64,000 nt of DNA, taken from contig CM077599.1 of the NCBI GenBank assembly GCA_039654915.1, forward strand, positions 76,414,001-76,478,000. The letters run 5' to 3'. The translations under genes and the position numbers were made by a program. The stretch comes from Aquilaria yunnanensis (Eukaryota; Streptophyta; Magnoliopsida; Malvales; Thymelaeaceae). Below the pieces are notes generated by a model. That model did no database searches and was not told the origin of the DNA. It saw only the letters and a list, made by a program, of their open reading frames with translations. Below, piece after piece: positions 34,301-44,906 of this stretch (within the stretch, counting starts at the first letter, position 1; every line of letters begins with the position of its first letter).

Positions 34301-37300
34301 GATCATAAAATCTTAAAATATTCAGGATTTGCTCCGATTTGTTCTTGAACATGTTGAAGATAGAAGTGTTGAAGCTTTAGTTGAGGTTTGTGAATTTCTG
34401 ATTGGAAACATAAATCACTTGTGGGTAATGGCATTTATTTATTTATTTTTATGTTGCTTCCTTTTTCCACTTTTGACATTTGACCCTTCTTTCTGCAGGG
34501 TTTGTTAGAGGCCCGTGAAGAGCTTCGGCCATTATTGTTGAGGTCAAATGATCGTCTAAAGGATTTGTTATTTTTGGATATTGCCCTTGACTCAACTGTC
34601 AGGACAGCAGTTGAGCGAGGATATGAAGAGTTAAATAACGCTGGACCTGAGGTAAGTTTGACTTTTAGGATTGTGGCTCTACCAATCATATGCCATGACA
34701 AATTTTTTTTTGGGTATTTAAGTGAAGCGCTTGTTAGTAGTCCCTAATTGCTGGCATATTTCATTGATTCAACATTTTTTAATTTTTTATCATGTTTCTT
34801 TTGTTTTTTATTTTTATTTTTGTATTTTCATTTTTTGCAGACGGTTATGTATTTCATCACTTTGGTTCTTGAAAACCTTGCACTCTCATCAGATGATAAT
34901 GAGGATTTGATCTATTGCTTGAAGGTAACATGTTATATCTTCAAAATGTAGCTCGAATATAAAAAATGTATTGCTTTTAATGAGTGTCCCTTGATGTTAA
35001 TTGACATGTTTAGGGTAACCAAAAGATATGTGGTGATTTTATGGAAGTTATTTTAAGCAGTAAATGGCTGGGGATTTACATAGTGACATACTGAATTTTC
35101 ACAAAAGAGCAAGGAAAACTGAGAGCTTATTGGTGAAGCGATTATTCCCTGTCAATTCAAGCATTTGCATTAGTAATGCTCACATCTCCTTATTGCCCCA
35201 TTGCTTTCTTGTCATGGTTTATGCAATAGACTAATTCTTAAATGTGATGTTAGTCCGGAGGTGAAAGTTGGTTTTGAATCACAGCAATTCCCTCTTAGTA
35301 CACAACTAGCTTTTAGACTCTCATTAGTATTTGAGGAGATGAGTAATTATATATATGGTTGCATATTTTTATGCTCTTTTATCTCTAAAGGTATGTATTC
35401 TTATCTCATACTTGTATGTACCATGTAACACATAACTCATAACACAATACGTTGCAGTTTTTCATTCTCAAAAGTAGATGCTGTACAAGCTTCATGTTTG
35501 TTGCAGTTTACTGGGTTTCTCTGCTTTTGTGCATATCTGCTTGGCTGATACGGTTGTAACATGTACAGGGATGGGATCAAGCCCTATTCATGTGCAAAAG
35601 CAAGAGTGATAACTGGGCACTGTATGCCAAGTCAGTACTTGACAGAACTCGTCTTGCCCTTGCCAGCAAGGCTGAGTGGTATCTGCAACTATTGCAACCA
35701 TCGGCCGAGTACCTTGGATCATTACTTGGAGTGGAACAGTGGGCAGTAAGTTCTTAACTTGAACCTTTTTTTGCTGTATATAGTTCAAGTAGCTGTTTTT
35801 TTTGCTCTCACTGCAATCAAAAGGAAAACTGGAAAGCACTTTTGAAAACTTTTTCGCAGATTGAGATTTTCACTGAAGAAATCATCCGTGCCGGATCTGC
35901 TGCAACTTTATCCTCCCTCCTTAATCGGCTTGATCCTATTCTTAGAGAGAGAGCTAATTTGGGAAGGTTAGTATTTGGGCATTTGAAATATATGCACTAC
36001 CCAGCATATGAAGGTCCTGCTGCTTGTAGAAAACTCAATCAATTCATGTCTGTTATGAGTCAATGACATAAAACTGCTGTTTATGGGGTGATCAATTGTG
36101 ATGTGAAGTACACTGCATGAAACAGTTGGCAGGTTATAAGTCCAGTTGAAGCTGTTGGATATGTATGTGTTGTAGATGAATTGCTTTCAGTTCAGAACAA
36201 ATCTTACAACAGGCCCACCATTTTAGTGGCAAAACGTGTAAAAGGAGAAGAAGAGGTTCCTGATGGAGCGGTTGCTGTCTTGACACCTGACATGCCAGAT
36301 GTTTTATCACATGTGTCTGTCCGGGCAAGAAACAGCAAGGTTATTCCCATTCAAAATGAGAATGCTTTTGGATGAGTATTTGATTTCTCAAAGGCATAGT
36401 CGCTTGCTTCTGCAGGTTTGCTTTGCTACATGTTTTGATCCCAATACCTTAGCTGACTTGCAAGCAAATGAGGGGAAGCTGTTGCGTTTGAAACCTTCAT
36501 CTACAGATATAGTTTATAGGTAAAACTATCTCAAATTTAAACTTCATAAAGTTTAGACACTCTGGACCGTGAAGGCAAATGGACTCATAAGATTTTCTTC
36601 CACTTGCATTAATTACTTTACCAATAAAATCCTATAATTCCTTTAATTTCAGTGAAGTGAAGGAGGGTGTGCTAGGGGATTCAAGCTCTGGAACTTTTAA
36701 GGGTGGTAGTAGATCATCAATTACTTTGGCCAGGAAAACATTTTCTGGTAGATTTACTGTATCGTCTGAGGAATTTACGAGTGAAATGGTTTGGCTTTAA
36801 ATTGCTCTGGAATATACTCATATTTGTTGGTGTTAACTTATTTTTGTTTCTGTACCCTTTTATAATGCACGCTGTTCAACTATTGGAGCATAACCACCTA
36901 ATCAGCTGCTTACCTTCTCCCAGGTTGGTGCTAAATCACGCAATATTGCATACCTGAAAGGAAGAGTTCCATCTTGGATTGGGATCCCTACATCAGTTGC
37001 CCTACCATTTGGAGTGTTTGAGAAAGTTCTTTCTGACAAAGATAATAAGGTTATTGCTATCATCAACTTACAGGACATTCAATCTCTGTTGTTCTATGCT
37101 TCTGATGACAATTTGAACAATGCTCGAGATATTTTAGGTTCTCTAATTTGATAATCAGCTCTTACTGCGTATAAGTAACAAAGCGAATTGCAAAAGTGAT
37201 AATAGATTCTCCATGTATGATCAATTTCCAGGAATCCAGTTACAGATAAGTATGATCTTTCTGATGTGGGGATAAATAAAATTAGGTCAGACCTGCAACC

Positions 37301-40300
37301 ACAAAGGTCTGAAAATATTAACAGAAAGATTATTTGGACAAGCTTTTTACTGGTATCTTGGAAATTTTTTATTATCTGTGATCTATGTGTTGAGTTTCGT
37401 ATGCCTTTAGTTGATAATATTTGACTCAGACACAACATTATGCTGTATGTTGAAGGACTTATTGGAAGTCTGTTGATGGTGTCTCCATAATTTTTTTGTT
37501 CTGTGTGAGAACATGCTTCATCATCGGTTGTGGTATCCACTCGTGTTTTCTCTTCTTTAATGTAGGAAGTGGCTGAAAAATTGCAAATTTTGAAGAGAAG
37601 ATTAGTAGGAGAATCTGATGTTCTCAGGGAGATTCGTCAGACTGTTCAACTGTTGGTGCCACCACCTCAGCTGGTATGCCCCTAACTAATCTTAGAACTG
37701 CTAGAACAGAGACAAAAAGTAAGAAGCATGTAGTCTAACTGTTGTGTCTGTCATAGCAACTGTGACCTGGTTTCTTTCTATCCTGGTAATGGTAGCGTCT
37801 ATTTTAATGTGTGGGAAAATGGATGCAATTTCATTTAAACACTCTAGGTGAGTTACGTGTTAGCTGAATCACTCTTTCAAGGCAGATTTAACAAAAAAAA
37901 AAAAAAAACACCCAGCTATGAGAATGGTGATACTATCAGAATTTTATTGTGTGAGCTGACAGACCATACTATCAGATCCAATGTCGGGAAAACTATTAAT
38001 AGCAAAAAATCAGACCAACAATTCAATTAGATGTGGATTTTCCTGTTAAAGCTCCCAATCCCAAGAGCGCAAAAATGTGCTTTGTTTCTTTGAGGGCCAC
38101 CCAACGTGCCTGTAGTGACCTCAAGCGAGGAACTAGTTTTGTGGTGGTGTTAAGTTTTACATGAGGATTCCTAATGCAGCCTCAAGCAATGCGCAAGTCT
38201 TATAATGTATCACTTATCAACCTCTTAACTTAGCATTGTGATATAACACCACTTGACAGGTTCTATTATCTCATTTGTCCCTTTTTCCAGTTAGTCCGAC
38301 AACTCAGATCTGTATTTAGCCTGATTCATTGTAAAATATCTCATTTTATAAGATTGATTTTAAACTTTTCTAAAGTTGCACTTTTCTGCATTGATTTTGC
38401 TCCCACTTAAGTTTTATGTTTTGAAAGTTTACACTTTTTATTGAACTAATTAATTTTATAATTTTTTTCCTTTTCTGAGATTTAAACAAGAATGACTAAA
38501 AAAATTCAGAGAAAAAGGTTTTTAAAGTGCATTTTGGGCTTCTAAGCTGTTGACTGTCAAATGGTGTAGAATTATGATAGGAAAAAATTAAATACAAGTA
38601 GAATGACTTTTCAATAATCCCCGCCAAACAAAGCAAGGCCAGGAAGCAAATTGTTCAAAAGCTTAAGTACGTCCTTCTGATTAGTCCAGAAACACTTGTT
38701 CAGGGACTTTGGATGTGTACTGGCTGACATTCCCCGGTCAAGAGGATCTCCCTTTTTCTTTCCTTTTCTGGTTAGATCTTGATGTACAAGCCTTCGCACA
38801 TTTGGTTCGGACTTGAAATTATAATATAGAGCATGATAATTTTCTTGAGTACTGTAACCATTTCTCTCTTGGTGTACATGAGACCGACCCTATTGAAAGA
38901 AATTTGTTATGAAATAATGCCAAAACGAAAAAACTATTGTGTGCCAGAATCCTAATCAGTTTGTAATCTCAATTTCATTTCCTGGCTATATGATAGACAA
39001 AGGATGAATTTCTAAGTTCTGGCGAAGCTAGGATTTTAAGTTGAGGGGGCCAGATTTCATTTTAAAAATGTTAAAATATTGGGGGGAAGGGGGCACAATA
39101 GAGATAGTGAGATTTATTGAGCTTTATCTTTACATATACATATGGGTAATATACATAATTTGCAAGAATTTTTTTCTTTTTCTTTTTTGGGGGGATCCCT
39201 AGCCCCCTATTCCCTCCGCCATTGTAAGTTCTCTAAATTCATTCCACAATTTGGACTGCTACTGGAAACAATTGGCTAAGAATGATACTTTCTGGAGGGA
39301 TAGCTTTTGGCAGATTTATTTCAATTTGTAATAGCTATTTCCAGGTTGAAGAGCTGAAAACTAAGATGCAGAGTTCCGGAATGCCTTGGCCTGGTGATAA
39401 AGGTGAGCAGAGATGGGCTAAAGCGTGGACAGCAATAAAGAAGGTGGGTTCGTTCTTCTGTCATATCATACTTTATTGGAAAACCAGTGGTCGTTCCTTG
39501 AAATTACTTGTTTTGCTGGTACTATGGTTGGCATTAGAGTACATGGGCCTCTTTACGTTCTCACTAGTTGCAACTTGCAAGACCTGCAAGCAACAATTGT
39601 AATAATGCTGTAAGGACTGTAAATTGCTGCATTTGAAATTTTACCTTGGGCGTCAGGTTGAGATGGCTGTACCTACTATAGCACTTCACTGCTTAGTTCC
39701 AACTGTGCAATTCTGTGATGCACCTGCAGTCCCAATATAAACATGTGATCATGTCAACAAAGATCACATCATCAGATTGGGTAGCTGAAATTTCCTAATA
39801 CACATTTTCCTGGCCTTGCAGTTGTTAGTCTGCCTACCATTAATTGATGCCAGTTCTTGATTGTTTACATGTGTAAGTTGATGTGCAAATTTAATTTACT
39901 ATACTTTAATTTCAGGTCTGGGCTTCTAAGTGGAACGAGAGAGCATACTTCAGCACAAGAAAGGCAAACCTGGACCATGACTGTCTCTGCATGGCTGTCC
40001 TGGTTCAGGAAATAATCAGTGCCGACTATGCATTTGTTATCCATACAACTAATCCTTCCTCTGGAGACTCTTCAGAGATTTATGCTGAGGTAAGTTTTGG
40101 AAGTTAATAGGTCTTCCATTCGTCACTTGCTTTTGTCTCATTTTTAAGACGCTAAATACTGATATCTCTTCCTCTAATAGGTGGTGAAGGGGCTTGGGGA
40201 AACTCTTGTCGGAGCCTATCCAGGTCGTGCTTTGAGTTTTGTTTGTAAGAAGAACAATCTTGACTCTCCTCAGGTAAAGCTATTAATACAAAGTGAGAAG

Positions 40301-41161
40301 TTTTTGCTGCACTCTCGAAGAGAAGTGTGGAAACCATTAGCTTTGCCTTGGAACCTAGTTGTTGGTGAAGCTCGGGCTGTGACTGCACAGTCAAATTCTC
40401 ATCATTTCCTTACTGGTTTCATTTTTTGTCCCAAATTTCAGGTGTTGGGATATCCAAGCAAGCTCACCGCTCTCTTCATAAGGCGTTCCATAATTTTCAG
40501 ATCCGACTCCAATGGCGAAGATCTGGAAGGCTATGCTGGTGCTGGCCTGTATGATAGGTTAGTCTTGACAAACTAACTCGTGCTGGTACCATGTCTTGGG
40601 TCGATATGGGGAGGTCAAGCGTTCAAACTCTGGCCTCCCCAACCCCTACATCATGCCACAACAAAGCTGGTTTGATTGTCATTTTGGTCTTGAAAGAGCT
40701 GGCATATGTCTCTTTTTCTAACTTGTAATACTAGTATGTCCCTCCCTTGTACACTTGTATTGATGTTATTGAGCACCAAAAAGAAATTAGAAAAAAAAAA
40801 GTCATGCTGGTAGTAGACCGAAAGGGGAAAGTAACTCCTGGTCCTTTCTTACATGAACTACCAAAACATTTTCCATTCCCCGGATAAGTGAAGGCTGGCA
40901 TTTCTAACATGAATCAACGTTTTGCTGCTCACTCTGACATTAACCCTCCTGTACAGTGTGCCCATGGATGAAGAAGAGAGAGTGCCAGTTGATTATTCAT
41001 CGGATCCATTGATCACTGACAGCAAATTTCAGCAATCAATCCTCTCTACCATTGCTCGAGCAGGAAGCGCCATAGAGGAGTTATATGGAAGTCCACAAGA
41101 CATCGAAGGGGTCGTCAAGGATGGGAAACTCTATGTGGTCCAGACGAGACCTCAAATGTGA
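22370..41161 (+). CDS. GWD1: Alpha-glucan, water dikinase 1, chloroplastic (33 coding exons, intact)
   Basis: GWD1 (SEX1/R1) moves the beta-phosphate of ATP to C6 of glucose in amylopectin via a phosphohistidine and releases the gamma-phosphate to water. This opens starch granules for night-time degradation. Exons: 22370-22651, 23715-23756, 23909-24015, 24129-24207, 24301-24392, 24501-24654, 25681-25905, 26110-26445, 26580-26687, 26781-26879, 27022-27162, 27262-27353, 29723-29857, 32774-32936, 33012-33101, 33188-33373, 33786-33848, 34184-34246, 34326-34385, 34499-34651, 34841-34924, 35569-35745, 35860-35966, 36126-36339, 36416-36519, 36653-36788, 36924-37049, 37566-37673, 39345-39443, 39916-40089, 40181-40273, 40442-40557, 40957-41161 (stop included). 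They sum to 4413 bases, 1470 residues, with every phase matching; about 1400-1460 is usual. Residues 1 to about 80 are a Ser/Arg-rich transit peptide. Two CBM45 starch-binding modules follow (LLLHWGG, W136; [10 protein letters not shown]465, W474). The catalytic histidine is His1075 ([13 protein letters not shown]). The C-terminal PPDK-like ATP-binding domain has [20 protein letters not shown] and ends QTRPQM. A second ATG at 22373 is equally possible. Introns 5 and 6 use GC donors. Confidence 0.97.
24393..24500 (+). other. GWD1 intron 5, GC-AG type
   Basis: 108-bp intron. The donor reads ATATATG|GCAAGT and the acceptor GGGCAG|GTACAAG. Only this junction keeps N-I-W-Y-K in frame, where W is split TG|G. 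No GT near the junction gives an open frame. Confidence 0.85.
24655..25680 (+). other. GWD1 intron 6, GC-AG type, carrying a SINE
   Basis: Donor GAGAAG|GCAAGT, acceptor GTCACAG|GAGGAA. The joined frame reads Q-Q-E-K-E-E-Y-E-A-A-R, as in other GWD proteins. Using the nearby GT (GCAA|GTGATC) would cause an immediate stop. It contains the SINE at 24769-24952. Confidence 0.85.
24769..24952 (+). mobile_element. tRNA-derived SINE in GWD1 intron 6
   Basis: The head has a pol III A box (TAGTTTAGTTGGTAAG, about 24788-24803) and a B box (GCGATTGAATCCC, 24828-24840), spaced as in tRNA-derived SINEs. The body carries TAGCTCCCATTGTGTAGCCC. The 3' end is A-rich (GAAAGAAAAAAGGAAACAAAG). Flanking target duplications AACCTGAAGATATCAGA (24752-24768) and AACCTGAATACATCAGA (24953-24969) agree at 15 of 17 bases. 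Same strand as GWD1. Confidence 0.85.
27354..29722 (+). other. GWD1 intron 12 (2.4 kb)
   Basis: GT donor CACCG|GTTAGT, acceptor TTGTCAG|GTTCAA. Holds a foldback MITE (28030-28404), a C/A homopolymer junction near 28498-28526 and a G-rich run near 28650-28667. I see no coding sequence in the rest. Confidence 0.9.
28030..28404. mobile_element. Foldback MITE in GWD1 intron 12
   Basis: The two halves are inverted copies: CGTTTTAAGTTAGGTCAA on the left mirrors TTGACTTAAGTTAAAATG on the right, and GAAATTTTCTAGTTTTAGGG meets its reverse complement across a short T-rich centre (near 28205-28240). About 170 bp per arm. The truncated copy at 4120-4393 belongs to the same family. No coding capacity. 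Confidence 0.8.
30167..30387 (-). repeat. 3' LTR of the copia element
   Basis: 221 bp, TG...CA ends. It contains the internal palindromic AATCCCTGTAAATC words also present in the partner LTR. Confidence 0.95.
30395..32419 (-). pseudogene. copia pol remnant: integrase-RT linker, reverse transcriptase, RNase H
   Basis: One minus-strand frame family runs from 32419 to 30395, interrupted by two stops. The first 191 codons (to 31847) are the Pro/Ser/Gln-rich linker after integrase, ending in the RT lead-in [19 protein letters not shown] then replaces the expected Trp before ELVDLP (about 31844-31846). The next piece (to 31613) has [20 protein letters not shown] and [17 protein letters not shown] second TAG replaces the expected Gln before FDVKNAF (about 31613-31615). 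The last 388 codons hold [13 protein letters not shown], the catalytic [13 protein letters not shown] and a full RNase H ([44 protein letters not shown]). The frame begins at an ATG formed by the last LTR base plus the start of the primer-binding site. Both stops fit single C/G-to-T/A changes. Confidence 0.9.
32419..32639 (-). repeat. 5' LTR of the copia element
   Basis: 221 bp. Differs from 30167-30387 at four sites seen by eye (for example TATATAAG against TATACAAG). Confidence 0.95.
38611..38887 (-). other. Unassigned antisense open stretch in GWD1 intron 28
   Basis: Within intron 28 (37674-39344), the minus strand is open for about 92 codons from 38887 down to a stop at 38611. It starts just after a pyrimidine-rich acceptor-like site (TTTCTTTCAATAG|GGTCGG). 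The peptide is balanced and protein-like ([53 protein letters not shown]). I do not recognise it. It could be the last exon of a gene fragment carried in by a transposon, part of a retroelement, or chance. There is no ATG at its beginning. Confidence 0.3.
40572..40801 (+). mobile_element. Possible second SINE in GWD1 intron 32
   Basis: Starts with a tRNA-like region: TAACTCGTGCTGGTACC resembles an A box, and GCGTTCAAACTCT fits a B box about 45 bases later. It ends in ATTAGAAAAAAAAAA. The target duplication is not convincing. It lies inside the 399-bp intron 40558-40956, making up more than half of it. Confidence 0.4.
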
Positions 41162-41859
41162 GCAGGTAATTGCTGTCCCTTTTCCGGCGGCCCACAGTTT
41201 TTCTGTCTGCTTGCGAGAAAAATAAAACGCCATGAGGCTGACGGTTCTAATTTAATGAGAATTACATATGTTGTTGAACCACAGAAAACGAACTATTCAT
41301 CACTTCTCGCTTACACGAAGTAATCATTAAAAATATGTACTTAAGAAGAATAGCAGCCTTGAGAGATTATAGGTAGAGAATGAGAAACGTTGTTATATAA
41401 ATTCTGCGTTTCTTGTAATTTCCTTTTGTAAAAAGTGGTACGGATTATAAATGTGAAAAGAATATAGTGTTTTTTAAGAGTTTGGAAGAAAAGAAATACT
41501 CTCTCTATTCCTGTTTTTTTTTTTGGGTGAAAGAGGCTCAATATTAGAACAAAGAGAAGAGGCAGCAGTTTAGGAAGGATTGCAAGAAACCAATTCCGAT
41601 TGGCTAATGGTCCTATGGCAAGAAATGCCCATATGGTCAGCCAGAAGGATAGCTTGTGCAAGATCTGGACATTGCCAGAAAGCCGTGGTGTGTACGAGAA
41701 AGCTCCTTTTCTTCGGAAAAGAATCCACTGTAGCGTTTCCTTGATCCTTTTGTATATAAACATGTTGGAGTCTAAACTTGGCCCGTCTCTAAACTTGGGC
41801 CGTCTCCTTGAGCAACCTACATTCCAACAAAATGGCTATTAGATCAACGGAATCATAAT
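41162..41859 (+). other. GWD1 3' UTR and downstream spacer
   Basis: The 3' UTR follows the TGA at 41159-41161. AATAAA at 41221-41226 is a candidate polyadenylation signal. From about 41340 to 41860 the sequence may already belong to a degraded LINE, but I cannot assign it firmly; open stretches on both strands there are not gene-like. Confidence 0.5.
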
Positions 41860-42337
41860 CTAAATTGCTAGTTTTGAGTCCATCTTGATATGGAGAAGGA
41901 AAGTGCCCAATTGACAAGCCAACTTGAGGCCCTTCCGCAGCATCATAACTCAGCCTTTAGGCTACTAACAGTATTGATGTTTCTAATGTAACCAGCCACA
42001 AAATCTCCTTTATCATCACATAATATACCCCCTGCACCAGCCCTATCTTCAGACTCCAATCTTTAGCCATCCGTGATGAGTTTGTAAGTTCCAGAAGGTG
42101 GAGGCAGGCATTGGATGTTAAGAGTAACACAAGGGATTGCGGCATGCATGTTTATTATTGGACTTATATATGACATAGAACTTGAAAGTCTTTTGTTCGA
42201 TACTAGCAATGACACTGCCAACTGAGTAAATGATCATGAGAATATAAAAATTATTCTTATTTCTCGCATTCCATATTTCTCAGAAACAAAAGGGTCCAAT
42301 AATATTCCACGGAACATAAGCAAAGTTTGAGACTTTA
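41860..42337 (-). pseudogene. LINE RNase H remnant
   Basis: Minus-strand translation shows the LINE-type C-terminal RNase H: PPPSGTYKLITDG (about 42100) in one frame, then AGAGGILCDDKGDFVAGY and SLKAEL (about 42040-41955) in the next. A frameshift lies between them and a stop follows. The 478-base block ends at the CACTA insertion target. Confidence 0.65.
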
Positions 42338-42340
42338 GTG

Positions 42341-42720
42341 CACTGCAAAAATTTGAGTATTTACTGACGCGTATTTATTAATGGCTGTGTGTTGGTAACT
42401 GAAATTACCAATGCGGAGCTGTTGGTAAATGCACGTTGGTAAACGACTCGTTGAAAGTTTTCTTTCCAACGTGCACAAATTAATACGTTGGTAAATTCCA
42501 ATACGTGCACGTTGGTAAAACGCGCGTTGGTAATTATCAACGGTCATTTACCCGCCTTAGTTTCCAACTTGCGAAAATGTTTATCAACGTGCACATGCGT
42601 TGGTACTTACCAACGGCTACACGCGTTGATAATTACCAACATGCACGCGCATTGATAATTTTCCAACGTGCACGCTAGTTGGTAATGTGCAGTTGCTAAT
42701 GTTCCGGGTTTGTTTCGATT
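42341..42720. repeat. Left terminal and subterminal repeats of the CACTA element
   Basis: At least six GTTGGTAA words between 42390 and 42540, then TTACCAACGG-type inverse copies to about 42700. Many are paired with GTGCACGTTGG, forming short palindromes. Confidence 0.85.
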
Positions 42721-42994
42721 TTTTTCCCTATTTCAACCAATTTCTAAAATGGAGATACAAACTTGTTAAGCAATCAAAATTACACAGAAAAAGTAAATTC
42801 ATTTGAATAATTTCCATCATACATTCTCTAATACATCATAATTAAAACAAGTTAATATATATCTGTAACAAACCATACAAGGTTCAATAGTCGACACATC
42901 TCAGAAATTTTATCTGAGTCTTAGGTCTAACAATTCTTGTCCAAGTCTGATAACAGAGGAAATTATGAAATGATTTACCTGTTAAAGACGACAA

Positions 42995-44763
42995 TTAAGG
43001 AGACCCGACTATCTCCTCATTCTCTGAGTCCGAGTCATCAGGATACTGTGGAACTTGTTAAGCCGATGAACATGGAAGGTTAAGGGAACGACAAATCATC
43101 TCCAACTAAGCCCGGTTCGCCTCCAATGCGGCCTTATTCGCCTCCATTTTTGCTTTCTGTCTCCTCTTAAGTCTCTCGAGCTTCTTCTCGTAGTCGGCAT
43201 CCCTTCGAGCATTCTCCTCCGCCATCATCTTCTGTACCTGCTCATTGAATTGCGGTGTCTAAGTGAGGTCAATAGGTGGGATGCCACCAGGCAGTCGGCG
43301 GCTCGGTATAACTCACTGCTCACATCCTAAACCAAAAACACGCCCTCTCCTTTTCCCTCCAGATGCAGTACTAATGATTGCAACTTCATCAATTGCCTCT
43401 AGTCCATCCTCTTGTTGTGTTTACTCCTCAATCTCAGTACTGATACGAGTCTATAGAAACATATTAACACATTTGAATCAGGCATTATTGGTGAAACATG
43501 GTATGTATGTTAACAATAGTATGAAAAAGCAGTTATTATACTTACAGCAACTTCTTCATATCGTTTATTAACATATTTTCCATTCTTCATTTTATGTGTT
43601 ACTTGAAGCACTTTAAACAAGTCGGGGTCCTTCTTCCCTGGATCTTTCTCTCTCTAATTGAATGATACGTCAGATTAATTTGTCATTTCTATTAATTATT
43701 TACTTAAATGTAAAATGTAAGAACATAAACAGCATATATACCATCTGCTCTTGATGTGCAGACATCGAGATAGATCCCCCTGCATATGTCGCACTGCAAG
43801 AGCCAGACTATGAATCCTCATCACTTACGGTTGCTCGAATTGCCTTGAATCTAGCAAACTTTTGAATGAACTTCGGAGTTGCCCAATATGCCTTCATTTC
43901 TGCATATGCAGTATGAGACATAAAGTTTGCCTTTGCTCGATGTTTAACAGGATCCTTGACACGCTTAATTTCTGCCATTATGCTCTTATAATGCTGTGCT
44001 CCCAAGATATTCCATATCCGATACACCTCATTATGGTGTATTAGATCCCATTCACAACTCTTCTGTAAAGGATAATATATCAAAACTAAAAGCATGAAAA
44101 AAGCAAGTAGTTGTTTCAACTGTAATACATCATATCATAGTAATATATGTGTTATACCTCAAAAACACGCCACCATTGTTGAATGTCTGATGGAGAGACG
44201 GTTGACTAATCAGAATATAGTTTGAAATGTGCGGTGAAACATGGTCTCACAAACCATGTCACTACAGCTATAACGAATCTGCATAGTACAAATGTTTATC
44301 ACAATATTAATTATATGTAGTTATATGTTGATGGTTCACAATAATGTAACTAATATTAGTATTTTCAAATAATTTGTAGGATATTCATCACTTACGTGTT
44401 ACCATGGGGGGATATCTTCATCCAAGCTCGGGTTGGTGTCTGTGACATAGATGATGGGATGTCATCAGTTTGTATGCCTTCGTCTGAGGGATGAGGAGTC
44501 AGGATCGTGTGACTAACATGGCGGGCTCGTGGGCCATGTCTAGATGACGTGCCTCCACCTCCGCTAGATCGGTGCAGATGTGACTGGACGTGAGTCGCTG
44601 GCACGAATGTGTCCTGTGTTTCTACACCTATATCATCCTGTGGCTGGGATGAAGAACCTATTCTCTGTCGAGAATTAAGTATTGGCTCCATAACCTCCTT
44701 AAACTGCACAAATGGTCCATTCCCAGGTCGACGCTTATATGTGTTATCCCCTTTAGGCGGCAT
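42995..44763 (-). pseudogene. Second CACTA gene (TNPA/Transposase_24-like), decayed
   Basis: The start at 44763 (MPPKGDNTYKRRPGNGPF) opens a 123-codon Ser/Gly/His-rich exon. An exon from about 44063, after a TTTACAG acceptor-like site, reads KSCEWDLIHHNEVYRIW and later AKANFMSHTAYAEMKAYW, which matches the conserved core of the plant CACTA second protein. Toward the end is a charged coiled-coil-like region (NEQVQKMMAEENARRDADYE, LKRRQKAKMEANKAALEAN) and an acidic tail (DDSDSENEE) ending at a TAA near 42995. Several in-frame stops occur. In active En/Spm the equivalent protein binds the subterminal repeats; here no functional product is expected. Confidence 0.7.
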
Positions 44764-44906
44764 CTGCAGTTATTATTATCTGAGTTAAAAAAATAAACAT
44801 TGATATGTTATCGACAGTAAATGAAGTGTATAGACTTGACAGAAAGTTACCAAATATGTTAGAGATACTTATGACTCGAGATGACGTAATAAAGTTACTG
44901 GCATCT

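Noticed and set aside
22370..41161. Apparent stops and frame changes in GWD1 as signs of a pseudogene
   Set aside because: Each break coincides with a splice donor and acceptor; 33 exons join in phase to 1470 residues with all catalytic motifs.
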